From the NCBI GenBank assembly GCA_029851415.1, contig CM056742.1:53484954-53548953 (forward strand): a DNA stretch of 64,000 bases, in the 5' to 3' direction. A program made the translations under genes and the position numbers. This document shows positions 1-11,719 of this stretch, one piece after another. The DNA is from Eretmocerus hayati (Eukaryota; Arthropoda; Insecta; Hymenoptera; Aphelinidae). Positions within the stretch are counted from its first letter, which is position 1. The number at the start of each line of letters is the position of its first letter. The notes below the pieces were generated by a model. It was not told the DNA's origin and did no database searches. It saw nothing but the letters and a program-made list of their open reading frames with translations.

Positions 1-490
1 AACTGAGGTAACCGGTTTCTCAGATTGTAACTCTTTTTGTACATTATATACTCCGACCAACTGAGTCAAGACAAATGCATGGATCGCTTTGTTGAGCGGA
101 GATTGAAAATACTTGAGGAGATCTTCAGCCGACATAGATGGCTCTGAGCTCGTTACCGAGTCATTGCCAGCACCCTGCTTCCTCTTTTTCTTGTTCTCAT
201 TACCACTCTCCTTCTGTTCCTTTACTTCGCCTGTAGAGAACGCAAAAATTTTAATGAGGCTGAATAATTACGAATCGAATTGGAATGGTGCTTCTAGAGG
301 ACATGTCTGACCAATGCAAGCCTCACGTGCACCCACATTTTTTTCTTGAATTCATCAAACCTCTTATAATTTCAATCGAAATACGAGCTGACATTTTTTA
401 TCGTTATCTGAATCGATTGCATCATCTCTTCAACTGACCTGAACCAGAACTTTATCCGTAAGAAATCGTGAAAACTGGATAGCTTTTTAG
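1..490. other. Unrecognised intergenic DNA
   Basis: No domain, repeat pair or RNA gene is recognisable. The only open frames are short and look like chance. Confidence 0.4.
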
Positions 491-1033
491 TATGAGAGTC
501 ATTCTGGAGCAAGCTGGACAAAACCGTCACCAAGGGGATCTGGGAAAAATCCTCAAAAATTTTTTTACGTCAGTACTATGTTTAAATAGTACAAAAAACA
601 TTTTCCCAGATTTCCTCGGCCCTCCCTGTAGGCCCTTGGGCCCATGAAAGATCCAATGGTAAGATCAATTATCTCTTATCTAGATCTAAGTCGCCCACAA
701 GATGACGCAGAAATCCCTAAAATTTGCTCTCAATAAATACCTTGCAGAAGTCGTTAGGCTGACTCATTCATCTGGGACAATTTTTTTCTGTAAAGTATCA
801 GTCTTTGCGAGGGAAATGCACCGAGATACGTCGAAAAATAGTGGATTCTTTTGGAACTATTATTTTTCTAAAATAGACTAAAGAAAGGGCCGAAAATGGC
901 CCTTTCGTGGGTCCTAGGGCCTACACGAAGGTCCGAATAACTCTGGAAAAAAATTTTTCCGTACTATTTCTACACGGTACTAACGTAAAAAATTTTTGCG
1001 AATTTTTTCCAGACCCCTCCAGAATGACTCATA
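491..1033. mobile_element. Foldback (inverted-repeat) element, ~540 bp
   Basis: The left part (about 491-660) and right part (about 885-1033) are inverted copies of each other at roughly 75-80% by eye. Both ends carry GTCATTCTGGAG or its complement (left 498 onwards, right ending near 1030). Shared internal blocks include TTTTTTACGT, AGTACTA and TGTAGGCCC. About 225 bp of loop separates the arms. There is no coding capacity, so this is a non-autonomous foldback/MITE-like element of unknown superfamily. A target-site duplication could not be fixed. Confidence 0.7.
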
Positions 1034-1489
1034 AATATACTTGACCTATGCAATCGAACACTCCAACTATCACATCCTCCTCTAACACTCTTCCAATTCA
1101 GGTAAATTGAAGAGCAAGTACAACCAGTTATACAATAGGTCGTTCCCACGATAGTCGCGCAGACGTCTGCACAGTGAGTTTAATGAGGACCAAACTAAAA
1201 GTTTGCTCAGAATCAATTTCAAGAGACACTGATAGAAGAATATTACTCCGAAATACTTCTTACACTCCAAGATTTTCACATAGATAGAGGGGAAAGATCA
1301 GTGAAAGTTTCGTTCCACACCGACAGTTTTCGCACAGGGGTATTGATACAGTCAACTTGTTCATCAATCATTATTGATTCTGAATTATTATAAATTTCCG
1401 ACAGAATTTTGTTGAAATAGGAAACAAATACGAATAATACTTCTGGATGCACATGGGATGGGCAATAAAATGGAGGATAGGACCAATAG

Positions 1490-1627
1490 TACACTGTAAA
1501 AAAATTTCCGGAAAACTTCAACCAACTGGTTGAATGGAAAGTTCAACCATTTGGTTGAAAATTCAACTAGTTTCTTTAACCATTTGGATTTTGGTTGAAG
1601 TTTTTCGAAATTTTTTTTTACAGTGTA
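1490..1627. mobile_element. Short TA-flanked MITE, ~138 bp
   Basis: The ends read TACACTGTAAAAAAATTTC and, at the other side, its near-perfect complement ending CAGTGTA. The interior repeats CAACCA..TTGGTTGAA palindromic words. TA at both borders and a CACTG..CAGTG terminus are typical of Tc1/mariner-type MITEs. It has no coding capacity and must be mobilised in trans. The superfamily call is inferred from the TA duplication only. Confidence 0.7.
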
Positions 1628-1805
1628 CATAAAAACGGGCTTGCATGTCTCGAACCTGAAGCAATTTAGAAATAAAACTATGAGCTTCACAGAGGGGTTG
1701 ATTTATGAGGGTCTAAATGAAACGTATAGACTGTTTACCCGTGAAGAACAGAATCAAGTTAGACCACAACTCATAATTCCTCTCCATGCACTTGAACAGT
1801 TCTAA

Positions 1806-2915
1806 CTATCTTGTTGGGCAAGCTTTAACTATAAATGGAGATTTTTGTTTCATTTTTTGTTGAGCTTTGTCAACTTTTTTGCCTCTCTTTTCACTCGCTG
1901 CAAAATATTTGCTTGTTTCGCTGGAGATCTTTTGCACGTCGGATGGTAATGCTTGAATGGCTTTCTGGGCACACAAATGCTGTACGTGACAACCACAATT
2001 GATTTCTCTCAGGAAAGAGTTGTCTTCTTGGAGAATTCTGATCACAGAGTTGAAGATACCTCTAAAAACGGGTGCTCCATCGTAACAGAATAAATCAAAA
2101 TCATCGATAGTTAGGCCCTCTTCTGCCAGGCTTTTCTTGATTTTTAACGCTATGGTTTTTGCGTCAGCTTTGCTGTACTCATCTCCGTCATATTCGCGAA
2201 TCATTGCCCATGAACTATCAACTATGCGTTTTTTGTATGGATCCGGATACCTCACCATGATACATATGGCTTTAGTTATGTTGAAGTCAGTGCTCTCATC
2301 TGCGAGAAGACCAGGTTTGATTTTCATCTCTCGGAAGATTCTGACTAATCTTGGTCTATGACAAGGTCCCACTACATTTCGACATACTAGAGGAATTATT
2401 AATCGTGTAAAATGGGTATTGCTCAAAATTGCTGAATCGAATGCAATCTGTTGATAGATTGGGTGTGCATATTCTGCAAATAGAAAAGGAACGGCACGAT
2501 ACGCCCATAGAGCACTCAACAAAATTTGATCCATGGCCTGTTGGAAGTCAAATTTATCCGAGATATCTACTTCTCCGCAATTGAAGCGATGATCCCACGA
2601 TTCTGCGTGTTTAGAAATTGAATTCCCATACGCAGCTATTTTTTTGTTACACACAGTGCAAAAGCCATTCAAAGGATCGCCATCAATCGAATCCAGCCAG
2701 CAATACTTGGTTTTCCAGTCGCTCATGAACATTCTTCTATTATTAGAGGAGGGCTTTCTCGCGACTATCTGGCTGATATTGCTGTCACCTAAACGAACGA
2801 AGTCCTTGAAGTGGAATCTTACAGCTATCAGACGTATTGATATTATGATTCCTGTGCTACATACTAAGTAATTTGAAGTAAATTTTAATTTGAAAAATCC
2901 AAGCTTGATGATCAT
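1806..2915 (-). pseudogene. hAT-like transposase fragment (BED-like finger plus start of DDE domain)
   Basis: The open frame is 369 codons. Residues 86-109 form a zinc finger with spacing C-x2-C-x13-H-x5-H (C86, C89, H103, H109), as in BED-type fingers of hAT transposases. Around residues 203-217 comes a DESTD block, and near residue 272 CYDGAPVFRG, followed by a His/Cys-rich stretch (CGCHVQHLC). These match the first half of the hAT RNase-H-like domain (DEST.. and DGA.. motifs). The protein ends shortly after, so the insertion domain, the final catalytic Glu and the C-terminal dimerisation region are missing; full-length relatives are usually 550-700 residues. The first ~60 residues look unlike the family and may be read-through from flanking DNA. 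It is probably a dead copy or a domesticated fragment. Confidence 0.6.
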
Positions 2916-4161
2916 AGTTTCATTATCTTTCCGACCTCGATCTCAGGCAAAGAAGAGATTCAATGCCAAGAATAGTGTGCCATCAAGAAATATTTTGGGT
3001 AATAGTTGGGAAATTTCTCAAAATTACATGGACAGCTACATTCATGATTCAGTTTATGTAATATAACTCGAGAATCGCTCTTCTCGAACGCTAATCTCTG
3101 AAATAGCTCGAATAACTTGGGGTTATCATTTCATATCTGATGTACAAGGTGCTCGAGGCTTCAATCGTCCAATAGCAAATGAAATTATGAAGAAAACTTT
3201 TCCAAATGTTCTCTCTCTTCTCAAGATTTGCGCAGTTATTTCAAGATTTTGTTCCAAAGCCTCCCTCAGGATCTATCAGAGTGGCTGAATTTATGATGGA
3301 GTATACCGAGGAATAGCCACTTTGTGATAATATTTTAGGGAAATGAATATTTATCTTTATCAGGTGAATTGGCATAGCCTAATGTGATGCTTTCACTAGG
3401 CTCTGCACTGCTCAAATTAATTTCCTCTTGGCTATTACTCATGCCACTGGAGATTTCTCATTGGCTACTTCGAGGAATACTGTAAGAAAGGTCGTAAATG
3501 CAAGTTACTCCATAAAATGTGTAGAGTTGTTATTAACATGGATAGACGTTTGCTTGTTTCACAATTTTGCGTGTAATTCATATGGATGATTGGTCGCTTA
3601 ATATTTGGATGTAGAATAACAATATTATTAGAACAACTGTTACGATTATTCATCCATGAGCATGTGGATGAGCCAGAGTGCTTGCAGAAATGGATTAAGC
3701 ATAAAAACAGAGCACAGAGATATTTGATAACGAGAAACTGTTTAATCCTGAAGAAGAATTGTGCCACACTCCGACACCCAAGCGTTCCGTGGATATTATG
3801 AAATCTCAGGAATGAATTCTCTCGACTCGGGAAATATGAATAATGAACTCCAAAACACACTAAAAATGAAACATTAATGCACGGCAACCATTCAAAACCG
3901 GTTCTTTGGAATTGAATGTCGCGGCCCTCAGCAAAGACGGAGGCTACTCAAATGTTGACGCGAGGAGTAAGATTTCTCAGTCTTGGGAGGAATGACGTCT
4001 CAGCTCACGAAGTTAGGTCTGGCCTCAACGTTCTAGGAGTCTCAGTCTTCGACGAGGGTGTCGATAAATTTATTACCTCGATGTTAAAGACCTGAGGATG
4101 TCAGAAATATGCAGCTAGCCAGTATCTCGCAACAAAGGTACCCTGCACCCAGAAATTTCAT
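2916..4161. other. No recognisable gene
   Basis: AT-rich DNA with short shadow frames. About 3900-4140 is more GC-rich than its surroundings, but I see no domain, splice structure or repeat partner there. Confidence 0.4.
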
Positions 4162-4737
4162 TTAGAATTTAAGTTGTTTAGAGCCGATGTTACATTTTCC
4201 CAGAATGGAAACAAATTCGAGAGGGGTACAATACCTTTCAGTCTGATTCTGACTCGTCTTTGCTGTTGATAGTCGAATTTTTTTAATAATCTGCTGGGCA
4301 TTGACATCGAATCTATCTGGATAGGGGTCCTCACAAATATAATCGTTCTGCCCCTCATGCTGTATACTATGCCCATCCGGATTGCAAATTGCTACAGATG
4401 GATTTATTTTTTGGGCCATCTGCTGTGTTTCGGTATTCGATTCATTTGGTGGAGATTTTCGATTAATAGAATCAATTTGCTGATCACTTTGTTCTCTGTC
4501 CCTATCCTTAATGCCATTCACTGTAGATGACTTGACTTTCTCAACTGTTTCATTTATATCATTCAAACGAGGAGTTTTCTGAAATTGTTGTAACAAATCT
4601 TGATGTTTCTTCCTTTTCGTATGGCGTTCGAGATTCTCCTTCTTAGGAAACAAGACTACATTACAAAGGTTGCACCAAGCTTTATCAGACCCCGAAGGAT
4701 CTTTGCGTAGCCATGGGGTGAATAGAGGAAGTCTTTC
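4162..4737 (-). pseudogene. Transposase-type zinc-finger fragment
   Basis: After an in-frame TGA at 4738-4740 the frame stays open to 4162. It begins RLPLFTPWLRKDPSGSDK followed by a finger WCNLC..(x13)..H-x5-H (Cys and His at about 4615-4678). This spacing equals that of the finger at 1806-2915. After the finger it becomes a polar tail rich in Q, K, N and S with no recognisable catalytic domain. A W-L-R-x-D-P preamble before a C-x2-C finger is common in insect transposase-derived proteins. There is no Met before the finger, so this is an exon or, more likely, a decayed copy. Upstream frames (4656-5042) gave nothing recognisable. Confidence 0.4.
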
Positions 4738-4740
4738 TCA

Positions 4741-6372
4741 TTCAGGCAAGTAACCCATGGTCCACACTGATCTAGGCGTTCAGAAAGGAAGAGTGCGTTT
4801 CGATTCAATTGTATTTGTGCTTTAGATGATTCCAATTTAGAAGCAAAGATATTATTCCATAGATTGGACGAGCAATGAATATTGATCGGATTGTATTCGA
4901 TCATAATAAAGCATCTGAGTCTAATCAAAATTACATGGAAATTCGCAGAGCATTGTTGGAAAGGAAAGAATATGTTCGTTTGTCGTTTCCAGCAACACAG
5001 ATCCACAGCTACAATAATATATCCTTGTTCGTGGAAGATCACCCATTGTCTTGACTCGACGAAATCAAAATTTTGTGGAAAGCAATTGCTCTAAACTTAG
5101 AAACCAATGGTACTCACAAACAGTCAATTCTTATGAATAAATCAATATAGTATTTCACGTGCCAATCCTGCATAAGAAAAGTGGATATTGTGATATGAAT
5201 GAAAAAAAGAAACCACTTTCTTTGAGGCTTTATTGCACTGATAGTTTGTATCCGTTACCAAATCTCGTTGAAAGTCACCGAGGATACAATCTGATTTCGA
5301 CAGATGGAAATATTACGAAGCAATGTGTCACTCCTTCCTAATTTCTTATTTAGACAGTAAGGCTTGATTTATTTGAGTGATGTAGATTGTTCCGCATTTC
5401 GTATGAAGTAGGTAATAATCTGAGCTTACTTTCAGTCTAGTATTCAAGATTCTGTTATGCTCGATACAAAGGTGATAGGCTGATGAACGCGACCCAAATG
5501 ATATGTTCGACTCGAGCCGAAAACTGGTGTTGGAAATATCGTGAAATCATGAACACCACTAGTCTGCAAACATTCCGTCTTGAAGAGAAAGACGGAAAAT
5601 TTGCGAAAGAATAAAACTCTTGCATAGCCCGCGAATATTTCTATTTAGAATAGACAATAAGATACTGGAATATAACATTTGAAGATCCTAATTTCAACCT
5701 CTGAGAGACAAATTGACCTTTCCTCGATTAATTCCTCGGAGTGCTTGTCATCTATTGTGCAGCGAAAGAGATTCGTTTTGATGTTAGTTTACTTAAATCT
5801 TCAAGAGAAGAGAATTCTAATATTTTGATTATTTAAGACCAGAATTCACTTCAATATTGTCCATACGCGGTACAATGATGTAGGAACCGAGTAATTTTGA
5901 GAGCGAAACAAGGCAAGACTCGAAAAATGTATATTCTTACATACCTAATCACGAGAGGAATGTTTCATCATGCAATCCTCATTCACTGATCTCACGTAGA
6001 TTGATCACCGTTGTCAAAAGAGATTGCAATATAATCCTAAATCAAAACTACGAGGTTTAACTCTATCAACGCGTACAATTGTTGGAGATTATCGAGAAAA
6101 ATTGCCCTCAACTATCGTAAAGACTACTCCGTTGCGGAGAGTCAAAACGGTCCCTTTCGTACTCATCTGGCACTCTTCTCCCAAACTAGTACACCCTTAT
6201 AGCCGACCCAACAGTTCCGTTTATACTTTAATTTGTTCCTCAATTTTTTTTGTGTACATTGATCCATGAACCGACATATTAATATCCAGTTTATTTATAG
6301 TAGGAACTGGGCTTGGAAATGTGAACGACAGCTCTGTCTCATTATAAGTAAATTTCATTCCCGTCCATCAAT
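4741..6372. other. No recognisable gene
   Basis: AT-rich, with short frames only. I found no repeat pair, no transposon terminus and no convincing exon in this stretch. Confidence 0.4.
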
Positions 6373-6376
6373 TTAA

Positions 6377-6955
6377 GGGGGTTCGATAGTTACTGACTTT
6401 TTCGGCCAGGCAAATGGGATTGATAAAATTTGTAGATTGAGAGCCCCTGAATCGATTGCCGTTGAGAAAAATATGGGTTGACGATGACATTTTTGAGAGA
6501 AAGTTATTTGAAAATTGGATGTTTAACCCACGTCTTAGTGGCGTATCAAATTTTCCGGCAGGAAGTGACGCGATATCTTTCTGTATTTATCGGCCACAAT
6601 GATGGAAAACTAGGTGTAGGAAACTGTGATTCCATACTTTCTTATGAATCGATGAAAATAAGGGGTTGACGGACATTTTGAAGAGAAATTTTGAATACAA
6701 ACTGATGATGCGGAGGTTATACATGCAATTCCCGTGTTCGTTGTAGCGAGGTTACGGTAGTCAAGAGATGCACCAAAAATTATAAATTATGATTTCACAG
6801 ACTCTATCATTGTGAAAACTATTTCTGGCCTCATCTAAATTCATAATTTGAATCAACAGATAGAAATTAAAGCAGTCAGAAATGCGAATATGGAATTTTG
6901 GGTCTATTGCTATTATCGGTTTTCACCTTGACTCACGAGTCGCTATCGAACCCCC
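6377..6955. mobile_element. TTAA-flanked MITE, 579 bp
   Basis: The element is bordered on both sides by TTAA (6373-6376 and 6956-6959). Its ends are perfect inverted repeats over GGGGGTTCGATAG, with partial matching a little further in. TTAA duplication is the signature of piggyBac-type (also Kolobok and Sola3) transposition. There is no coding capacity; the short frame at 6478-6669 looks like chance. Confidence 0.72.
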
Positions 6956-6959
6956 TTAA

Positions 6960-7260
6960 ATAGAAAGTTTTGTCTGAAAGTTATTAAAAATTGGTCACAT
7001 TTCTACCAGGGTATTACTAATCAATTACTTCCAGACAGTAACTCTTGAATGATACCTTCGAATCTTTGGTATTTCACGAGATATCGCGCACCTTTCGTTA
7101 CTTTCTCAAAACTGACCTCCAATCAGCAAATCCTTAAGATCACCATCGCGATCAAAATTCCATTTTGCTCCCGCCATTACTGATGTTGCATTAACTTGAC
7201 TGTACAAGTCTGCCCAGGTGATTTCGACGCAATTGCATTCATGACTTCTGAAAAAAGTAT
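6960..7260. other. Spacer between transposons
   Basis: About 300 bp between a TTAA element and the 3.1-kb DNA transposon. Nothing is recognised in it. Confidence 0.4.
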
Positions 7261-7264
7261 ATAT

Positions 7265-7620
7265 GGGGCGATTTACGTCAACTCTCCAAGCGTGCTTTTT
7301 GAGCGTCGAAAAAGCTCTTTCCTAACGTTCTGTCTCGGACTCAAATTCATACCAAAAAAATATCAAAGACATCATATCCGATGTATTTTTTCCTCAGCTC
7401 TCTAATGGCGTCGTCTGTTTTACAAAATAAGGTCAACATAACCTCAAAATCTGTCTTTGAAAAATAAAAAGCTTTATAACTCAAAATTACCCCTTTTTTC
7501 TTTTTTTTGATATTTTTGATGGGAAGATCAGACAATTTTACGTCGATATAGCTTGAGGAAAAAATAGACGTATTTTTGATCCTAACGAGATAGGAAGCAA
7601 GACAAAAGTGGCACTACAAC
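7265..7620 (+). repeat. Left terminal inverted repeat of the 3.1-kb transposon
   Basis: It pairs with 9995-10348 in inverted orientation. Shared blocks include TTTGAGCGTC, GTTCTGTCTCGGACTC, ACCTCAAAATCTGTC and TTTTACGTCGATATA. The outer 330 bp align almost without gaps. Similarity fades in the last ~30 bp toward the gene. Confidence 0.85.
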
Positions 7621-7725
7621 AACCGTGCGCGCGCCATGTACCCGCGAGCTCCCTTGTCTGTGACGTTACGCATATGATGAAAGTATGAAATACATAATGA
7701 TGAGTGATGATTTCGATGAAATAAT

Positions 7726-9776
7726 TTAACGTTTAGCCTTCGACTTCTTCCCTACTTTTTCGATTGGAAGACGTTTCACTGGTTTTTGTTTTATCTGAGG
7801 ATGTTTCGCTGTTTTTGGTTTTGTCTGAGAGTTTTTCTTTGCCGGGGTCTTTCTTCTCTTGGTGATTTGACTTGCTTGTTTCGGTGCCCTCTTTTTTTTG
7901 GGGAATATGTGTTCAGAAGCCAAAGAGTACTTTTTAAACATCAACAAACCATCAGAGGTAGGGATGAAAGCATGGGACTGCAGAGTTCCAGGGATTGGAT
8001 CAGTATGCATGTCGAATCTCATTTTTAACTCATCTTTCACCTGCTCATAAACCTCCTTTCCACTGAAAAATACCTCGGTCTCCTTACAATACTTTTTCGC
8101 CCACTCAAACAGAGATTGTGGTGTGAGGATATGATATTGAGAAGAGCACTGTAAGCTGGCTTGCTTAGCGCCTCTCTTCAATTTTGCACCAATCCCATCG
8201 CAGGCGCCCTTTCCGTGAGCAGTTGCGTGGAAGTGCCATTCTGCTACGACCCCAAAATCTTTCTCATGTGCAACGAGATTAGCAAAATTACTCTTATTTT
8301 TGAAATGTTGGCTAGCTCCGTCAGTGACATGAAAAATCTTCGTAACTAGTTCAAAATTTTTTTTTCAAGTATTCAATTATAATCTTTTGGTATTGGTAAA
8401 CAGAGTACGTGTCATGAGCTAAGTTGTCGGAAATGATAGCCAGCCTTTTTTGTTTCAATTTGCCATTCTCTACGTAGTAGATCACAACTGGGAATATTGT
8501 GGCTTGGTTATTGTTCCAGTGGAACGATCGAGCTGAGTTCTAGACCACAAAGGCGTAGTTTCCTGCAAAATCAAAACAAACAATGAACTGCCCAGATTGT
8601 AGATTAATTTTCAGTTCTTTCACGAAAGCCGATTGTTGTCTAGCAATGAAATCGTGCGTTTTCAATTTCATGGGCCTTTCGCATAACAAATCAAGGAACT
8701 CATGTGTGTTTAAGCTTTCAGTAACTATCGAACATCGGTCTGTGTGCGTCCATGTTTCAAACTTGATTACACTTATATCATTTTCCTCAAATTTATCAAG
8801 AAGAAAATTTCTCATTGGTCTCGGGTTTGAGCAGTTAAGACAATCAAGCAAGAAACATTTAGGCGATGGATTGGGACACACAATTCTCTGCAAACAGTCT
8901 TGATAGTTATTTAATTCCATCTGAGAGTTTTTCGTCAAACTTCCAATATTTATGCTATCTAGCATGAGCTCGACATTTTCATGGTGCACACACACAGAAA
9001 CCACGTGCGTTCCACTACTGCCAGCTATAACGCAATGCTTTGGACGGAGTTGAGTGAATTTAGTAATGCCAATTTTCTTATCTGGATACTCTTGAACGAA
9101 TTGCGAATAGAGTTCGTTTATATTGCAAAGTAATAAACGTTCCTGAACATGTTCCCGCTCTCCATCGCTGTTCTTTACTGAGATGTAATCATTCATCCCT
9201 GACATAAGCCAACTGTTATCATCTCTGTTATAATAAGCTTTGACCGCATCTACAACATCTGGAGATAGGGTTTTCCCCCGTTTTTTATCGGGCCAAGACA
9301 AGATTCCACGGTCTGAAACGAGACCTTTAGCTCTCCTCGCTTCCCATTCTGTACACCCAAACTCTTTCACAAGATCATTTCGGCTCCAAAACTGAGGAGC
9401 TAAAGTAAGCAGAAGAATTCTTCCACGTTTATCTTCTGAGCTACTGAATTTTTCTTTTATTTGTTCAAGGACTGTCAAACCAGCAATGATGATTGTAATG
9501 ATTTGCATCATTACATTCTACTTACTCAAATTTACATTTCTTAGCATTTGTTGGTGCTTTTTGCTTGGTAAAATCCAATTTACAAGCGACACATATCTTA
9601 GAGTACTCGGGTATCGATGGGTACTTTTCGCTAATATTTTTGGGAACGTTCACTAAACCTTTAGTGACTTTGTGATTCTCCTTCTCAAAAGGATTCACGC
9701 ACCGCGTGTTCATTTTCGACTCGTCAGGTAGATAGTATCTCCAAACTATACGATTCAAAGAGATATCAAGCAGCAA
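7726..9776 (-). pseudogene. Transposase of the 3.1-kb element (one stop, one frameshift, one probable intron)
   Basis: Reading right to left: an N-terminal exon (9776 to 9526) with CVNPF and ICVACKLDF Cys motifs, a middle part (9443 to 8543), then a C-terminal part ending in a basic K/P/Q-rich tail (8181 to 7726). A candidate intron at 9444-9525 (GTAAGT...TTCAG, 82 nt) restores phase between the first two parts. An in-frame TAG at 8540-8542 falls in the segment NYAFVV-stop-NSARSFHWNNN, just after the likely first catalytic Asp (CFDFAGNY). A frameshift sits at or near the A-run at about 8350-8365. Past it the frame resumes with VTDGASQHF and EWHFHATAHGKG, plausible second Asp and final Glu blocks of an RNase-H-like DDE fold. 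The protein should cut and rejoin the element's own ends. This copy cannot make a full enzyme without suppression of two lesions. Confidence 0.75.
9444..9525 (-). other. Probable spliceosomal intron in the transposase
   Basis: The donor is GTAAGT at 9525 and the acceptor TTCAG at 9444. The phase fits: exon 1 ends ...TGT AAA TTT GA and exon 2 begins T AGC TCA GAA. A nearer acceptor at 9472 would break the frame. This is inferred from sequence only. Confidence 0.5.
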
Positions 9777-9994
9777 TTCACCTGTCTGTATACAATTTTC
9801 AATAATTTATCCTAATTAGTGCCGTGGACATCAGCTCAATTTATAAACCAAAGGCGACATCTCATGCTTGGGTAGTGAATTCTTGACGCCACCTATCGGG
9901 GGGATCCAGACTATGTCAACTACGGTACCCCATAAAAATCCTCGGTACTTTGTTCAAGACATAAAGATTGAGAGGTTGAGGTGAGCCCCCGATT

Positions 9995-10348
9995 GCGCTC
10001 GAGTATGGTAGTGTTACCTCTTGCTGGCTCTCTAGCTCGACAGGATCAAAAATACGTCCATTATATCGACGTAAAATTGTCTGATCTTTCCATCAAAAAT
10101 ATCAAAAAAAAAGAAAATAGGGGTAATTTTGAGTTATAAAGCTTTTTATTTTTCAAAGACAGATTTTGAGGTTATGTTGACCTTGTTTTGCAAAATAGAC
10201 CACGCCATTGGAAAGCTGAGGAAAAAATACATCGGATAAGATGTCTTTGATATTCTTTGGGTATGAATTTGAGTCCGAGACAGAACGTTAGAAAAGAGCT
10301 TTTTTGACGCTCAAAAAGCACGCTTGGAGAATTGACGTAAATCGCCCC
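9995..10348 (-). repeat. Right terminal inverted repeat of the 3.1-kb transposon
   Basis: Inverted partner of 7265-7620. It lies upstream of the transposase reading frame, so the promoter should be here. Confidence 0.85.
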
Positions 10349-10352
10349 ATAT

Positions 10353-11719
10353 GTCGCAGGCTCTTGGTGGATTCAGCCTATTCGTGAAAATCCTAGGCTC
10401 TTCATGAAAGTTTGACAGATCGTGTTAGCACTCCTTTCACTTTGTACCACCATCGGCCAAGCATTTTCGTGAAAAAATGGGTTCAGCCTTCTCACAGCCA
10501 AGCTAGCTTGATGTACCGATGGGCAGAGCCAGTATCGCCACTCCAGCAAAGTCAATATCGCAGTCATAGCTGTAGAATACAATGAACTCTTCACGATCAT
10601 ATTCAACTCTACAGTCTTATAACACCGGCACACAAAAAAAAGTATCTGTACTTTTGACTAGACCTACGTTTCTCAATGTATTTTGGCACGCTGAATCCGA
10701 ATTCGAGATCGGTTTCGACCGACTACCTCTTGTTTTCCAGAAAATCGTGGAAAATTCGGTAGAAATCGTGGAAATAGCGCAGAATAGCACGATTTTCTCA
10801 AAAACAAGAAGTAGTCGGGCCAAACCGACCTCGAATTCGGATTCAGCGTGCCAAAATACATTGAGAAAAGTAATTCTGGTCAAAATTACAGATACTTTTT
10901 TTCATTTTGTGTGCCGGTGTAATAATTGACCGATGGAATTGGATCGCTCGTGTGAGACTTCTGAAGGTTAGCCAATCAAAATTGAAATGAAAGTATATAA
11001 TGCTGCTCGCGAGTGTGGGAAGGAACTCTTCCTGATTTCATTTGGGACAAAACTATATTGAGTGCAAACTACGAAGAGTATTATATCTAGTAGTTGATCA
11101 ATTCACATGAAAATTTTCGTTATAGATAGTGCATCATTCGTAAGTACGTCAACTCTTATAAGCCCAGAGTAGACTCGAGTACAACTTAGAGTTATACTTC
11201 AATTCTTTCGTATCACGAAATGATTTTCAGATGACGAAAATTTCCATGTGAATTGATCAACTATTATAGATTCATGATACTCTTCATAGTTTGAAATAAA
11301 CGTAGTTCTGTTCTACATGAAATCAGGGTAAGTGTCTTCTTACAAACCGAGCGATATTATATATTCTCATTTCAATTTTAATTGGCTAACTTCTGGAAGT
11401 TTCATCCAAGCAACCTCACTCCATCGGTCAATTATTACTAGATCATTCAATTGAAGGTGATTGTAAGAAGTTCAATCAAATTGACAACTTCGATACTAAC
11501 TTTGCTCGACGGCGATACTACCTCTGCCTATCTGTACCACCAGAAGCCTAGCCTGGCTCGGCCTTTTCATGGAAGGGCTGAACGATCCAGTCTTTTTACA
11601 AAAAGGCGAGGTCGATGGTGGAACATAGTGAAAGGGATGATCGCTAACACGATCGGCCGGTTTTTCACGGAGACCCTGGGATTGTCACGAAAATGCTTAA
11701 ATCACCAAGAGCCTCCGAC
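10353..11719. mobile_element. ATAT-flanked foldback element A2, 1.37 kb
   Basis: It starts GTCGCAGGCTCTTGGTG directly after the ATAT closing the 3.1-kb element, and ends with the complement (CACCAAGAGCCTCCGAC) before ATAT at 11720-11723. The arms match in inverted orientation over several hundred bases (10353 to about 11050 against about 11280 to 11719), apart from a MITE inside the left arm. There is no conserved coding frame, so it is non-autonomous. The GTCGnnGG terminus recurs in elements at 15550-16727 and 25562-25839. Confidence 0.75.
10623..10919. mobile_element. TAA-flanked palindromic MITE, 297 bp
   Basis: The ends are CACCGGCACACAAAA and its complement. Almost the whole element folds back on itself around about 10770. 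TAA stands on both sides (10620-10622 and 10920-10922). The matching site in the other arm of A2 has a single TAA and no insert, so this is a clean insertion with a 3-bp TSD. Three-base TWA duplications are characteristic of PIF/Harbinger elements. The reading frames spanning it on both strands are products of the palindrome. Confidence 0.8.

Larger units (their letters stand above)
7265..10348 (-). mobile_element. 3.1-kb DNA transposon with long terminal inverted repeats and broken transposase
   Basis: It begins GGGGCGATTTACGT after ATAT (7261-7264) and ends with the complement before ATAT (10349-10352), giving a 4-bp ATAT TSD. Terminal inverted repeats run about 355 bp each (7265-7620 and 9995-10348). 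Between them lies one minus-strand transposase gene (7726-9776) interrupted by a stop and a frameshift. The terminal repeats still match closely. The encoded family is a widespread, usually unnamed invertebrate transposase. The superfamily is not certain (Sola- or IS3EU-type are candidates, from the ATAT TSD and protein style). Confidence 0.8.

Noticed and set aside
3465..3887. 140-codon minus-strand frame
   Set aside because: No domain, no repeat partner and unremarkable composition; probably chance in AT-rich DNA.
10582..10929. Overlapping open frames on both strands around 10.6-10.9 kb
   Set aside because: They translate a near-perfect palindrome (the TAA-flanked MITE), so mirrored frames appear automatically. 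There is no domain or codon signal.
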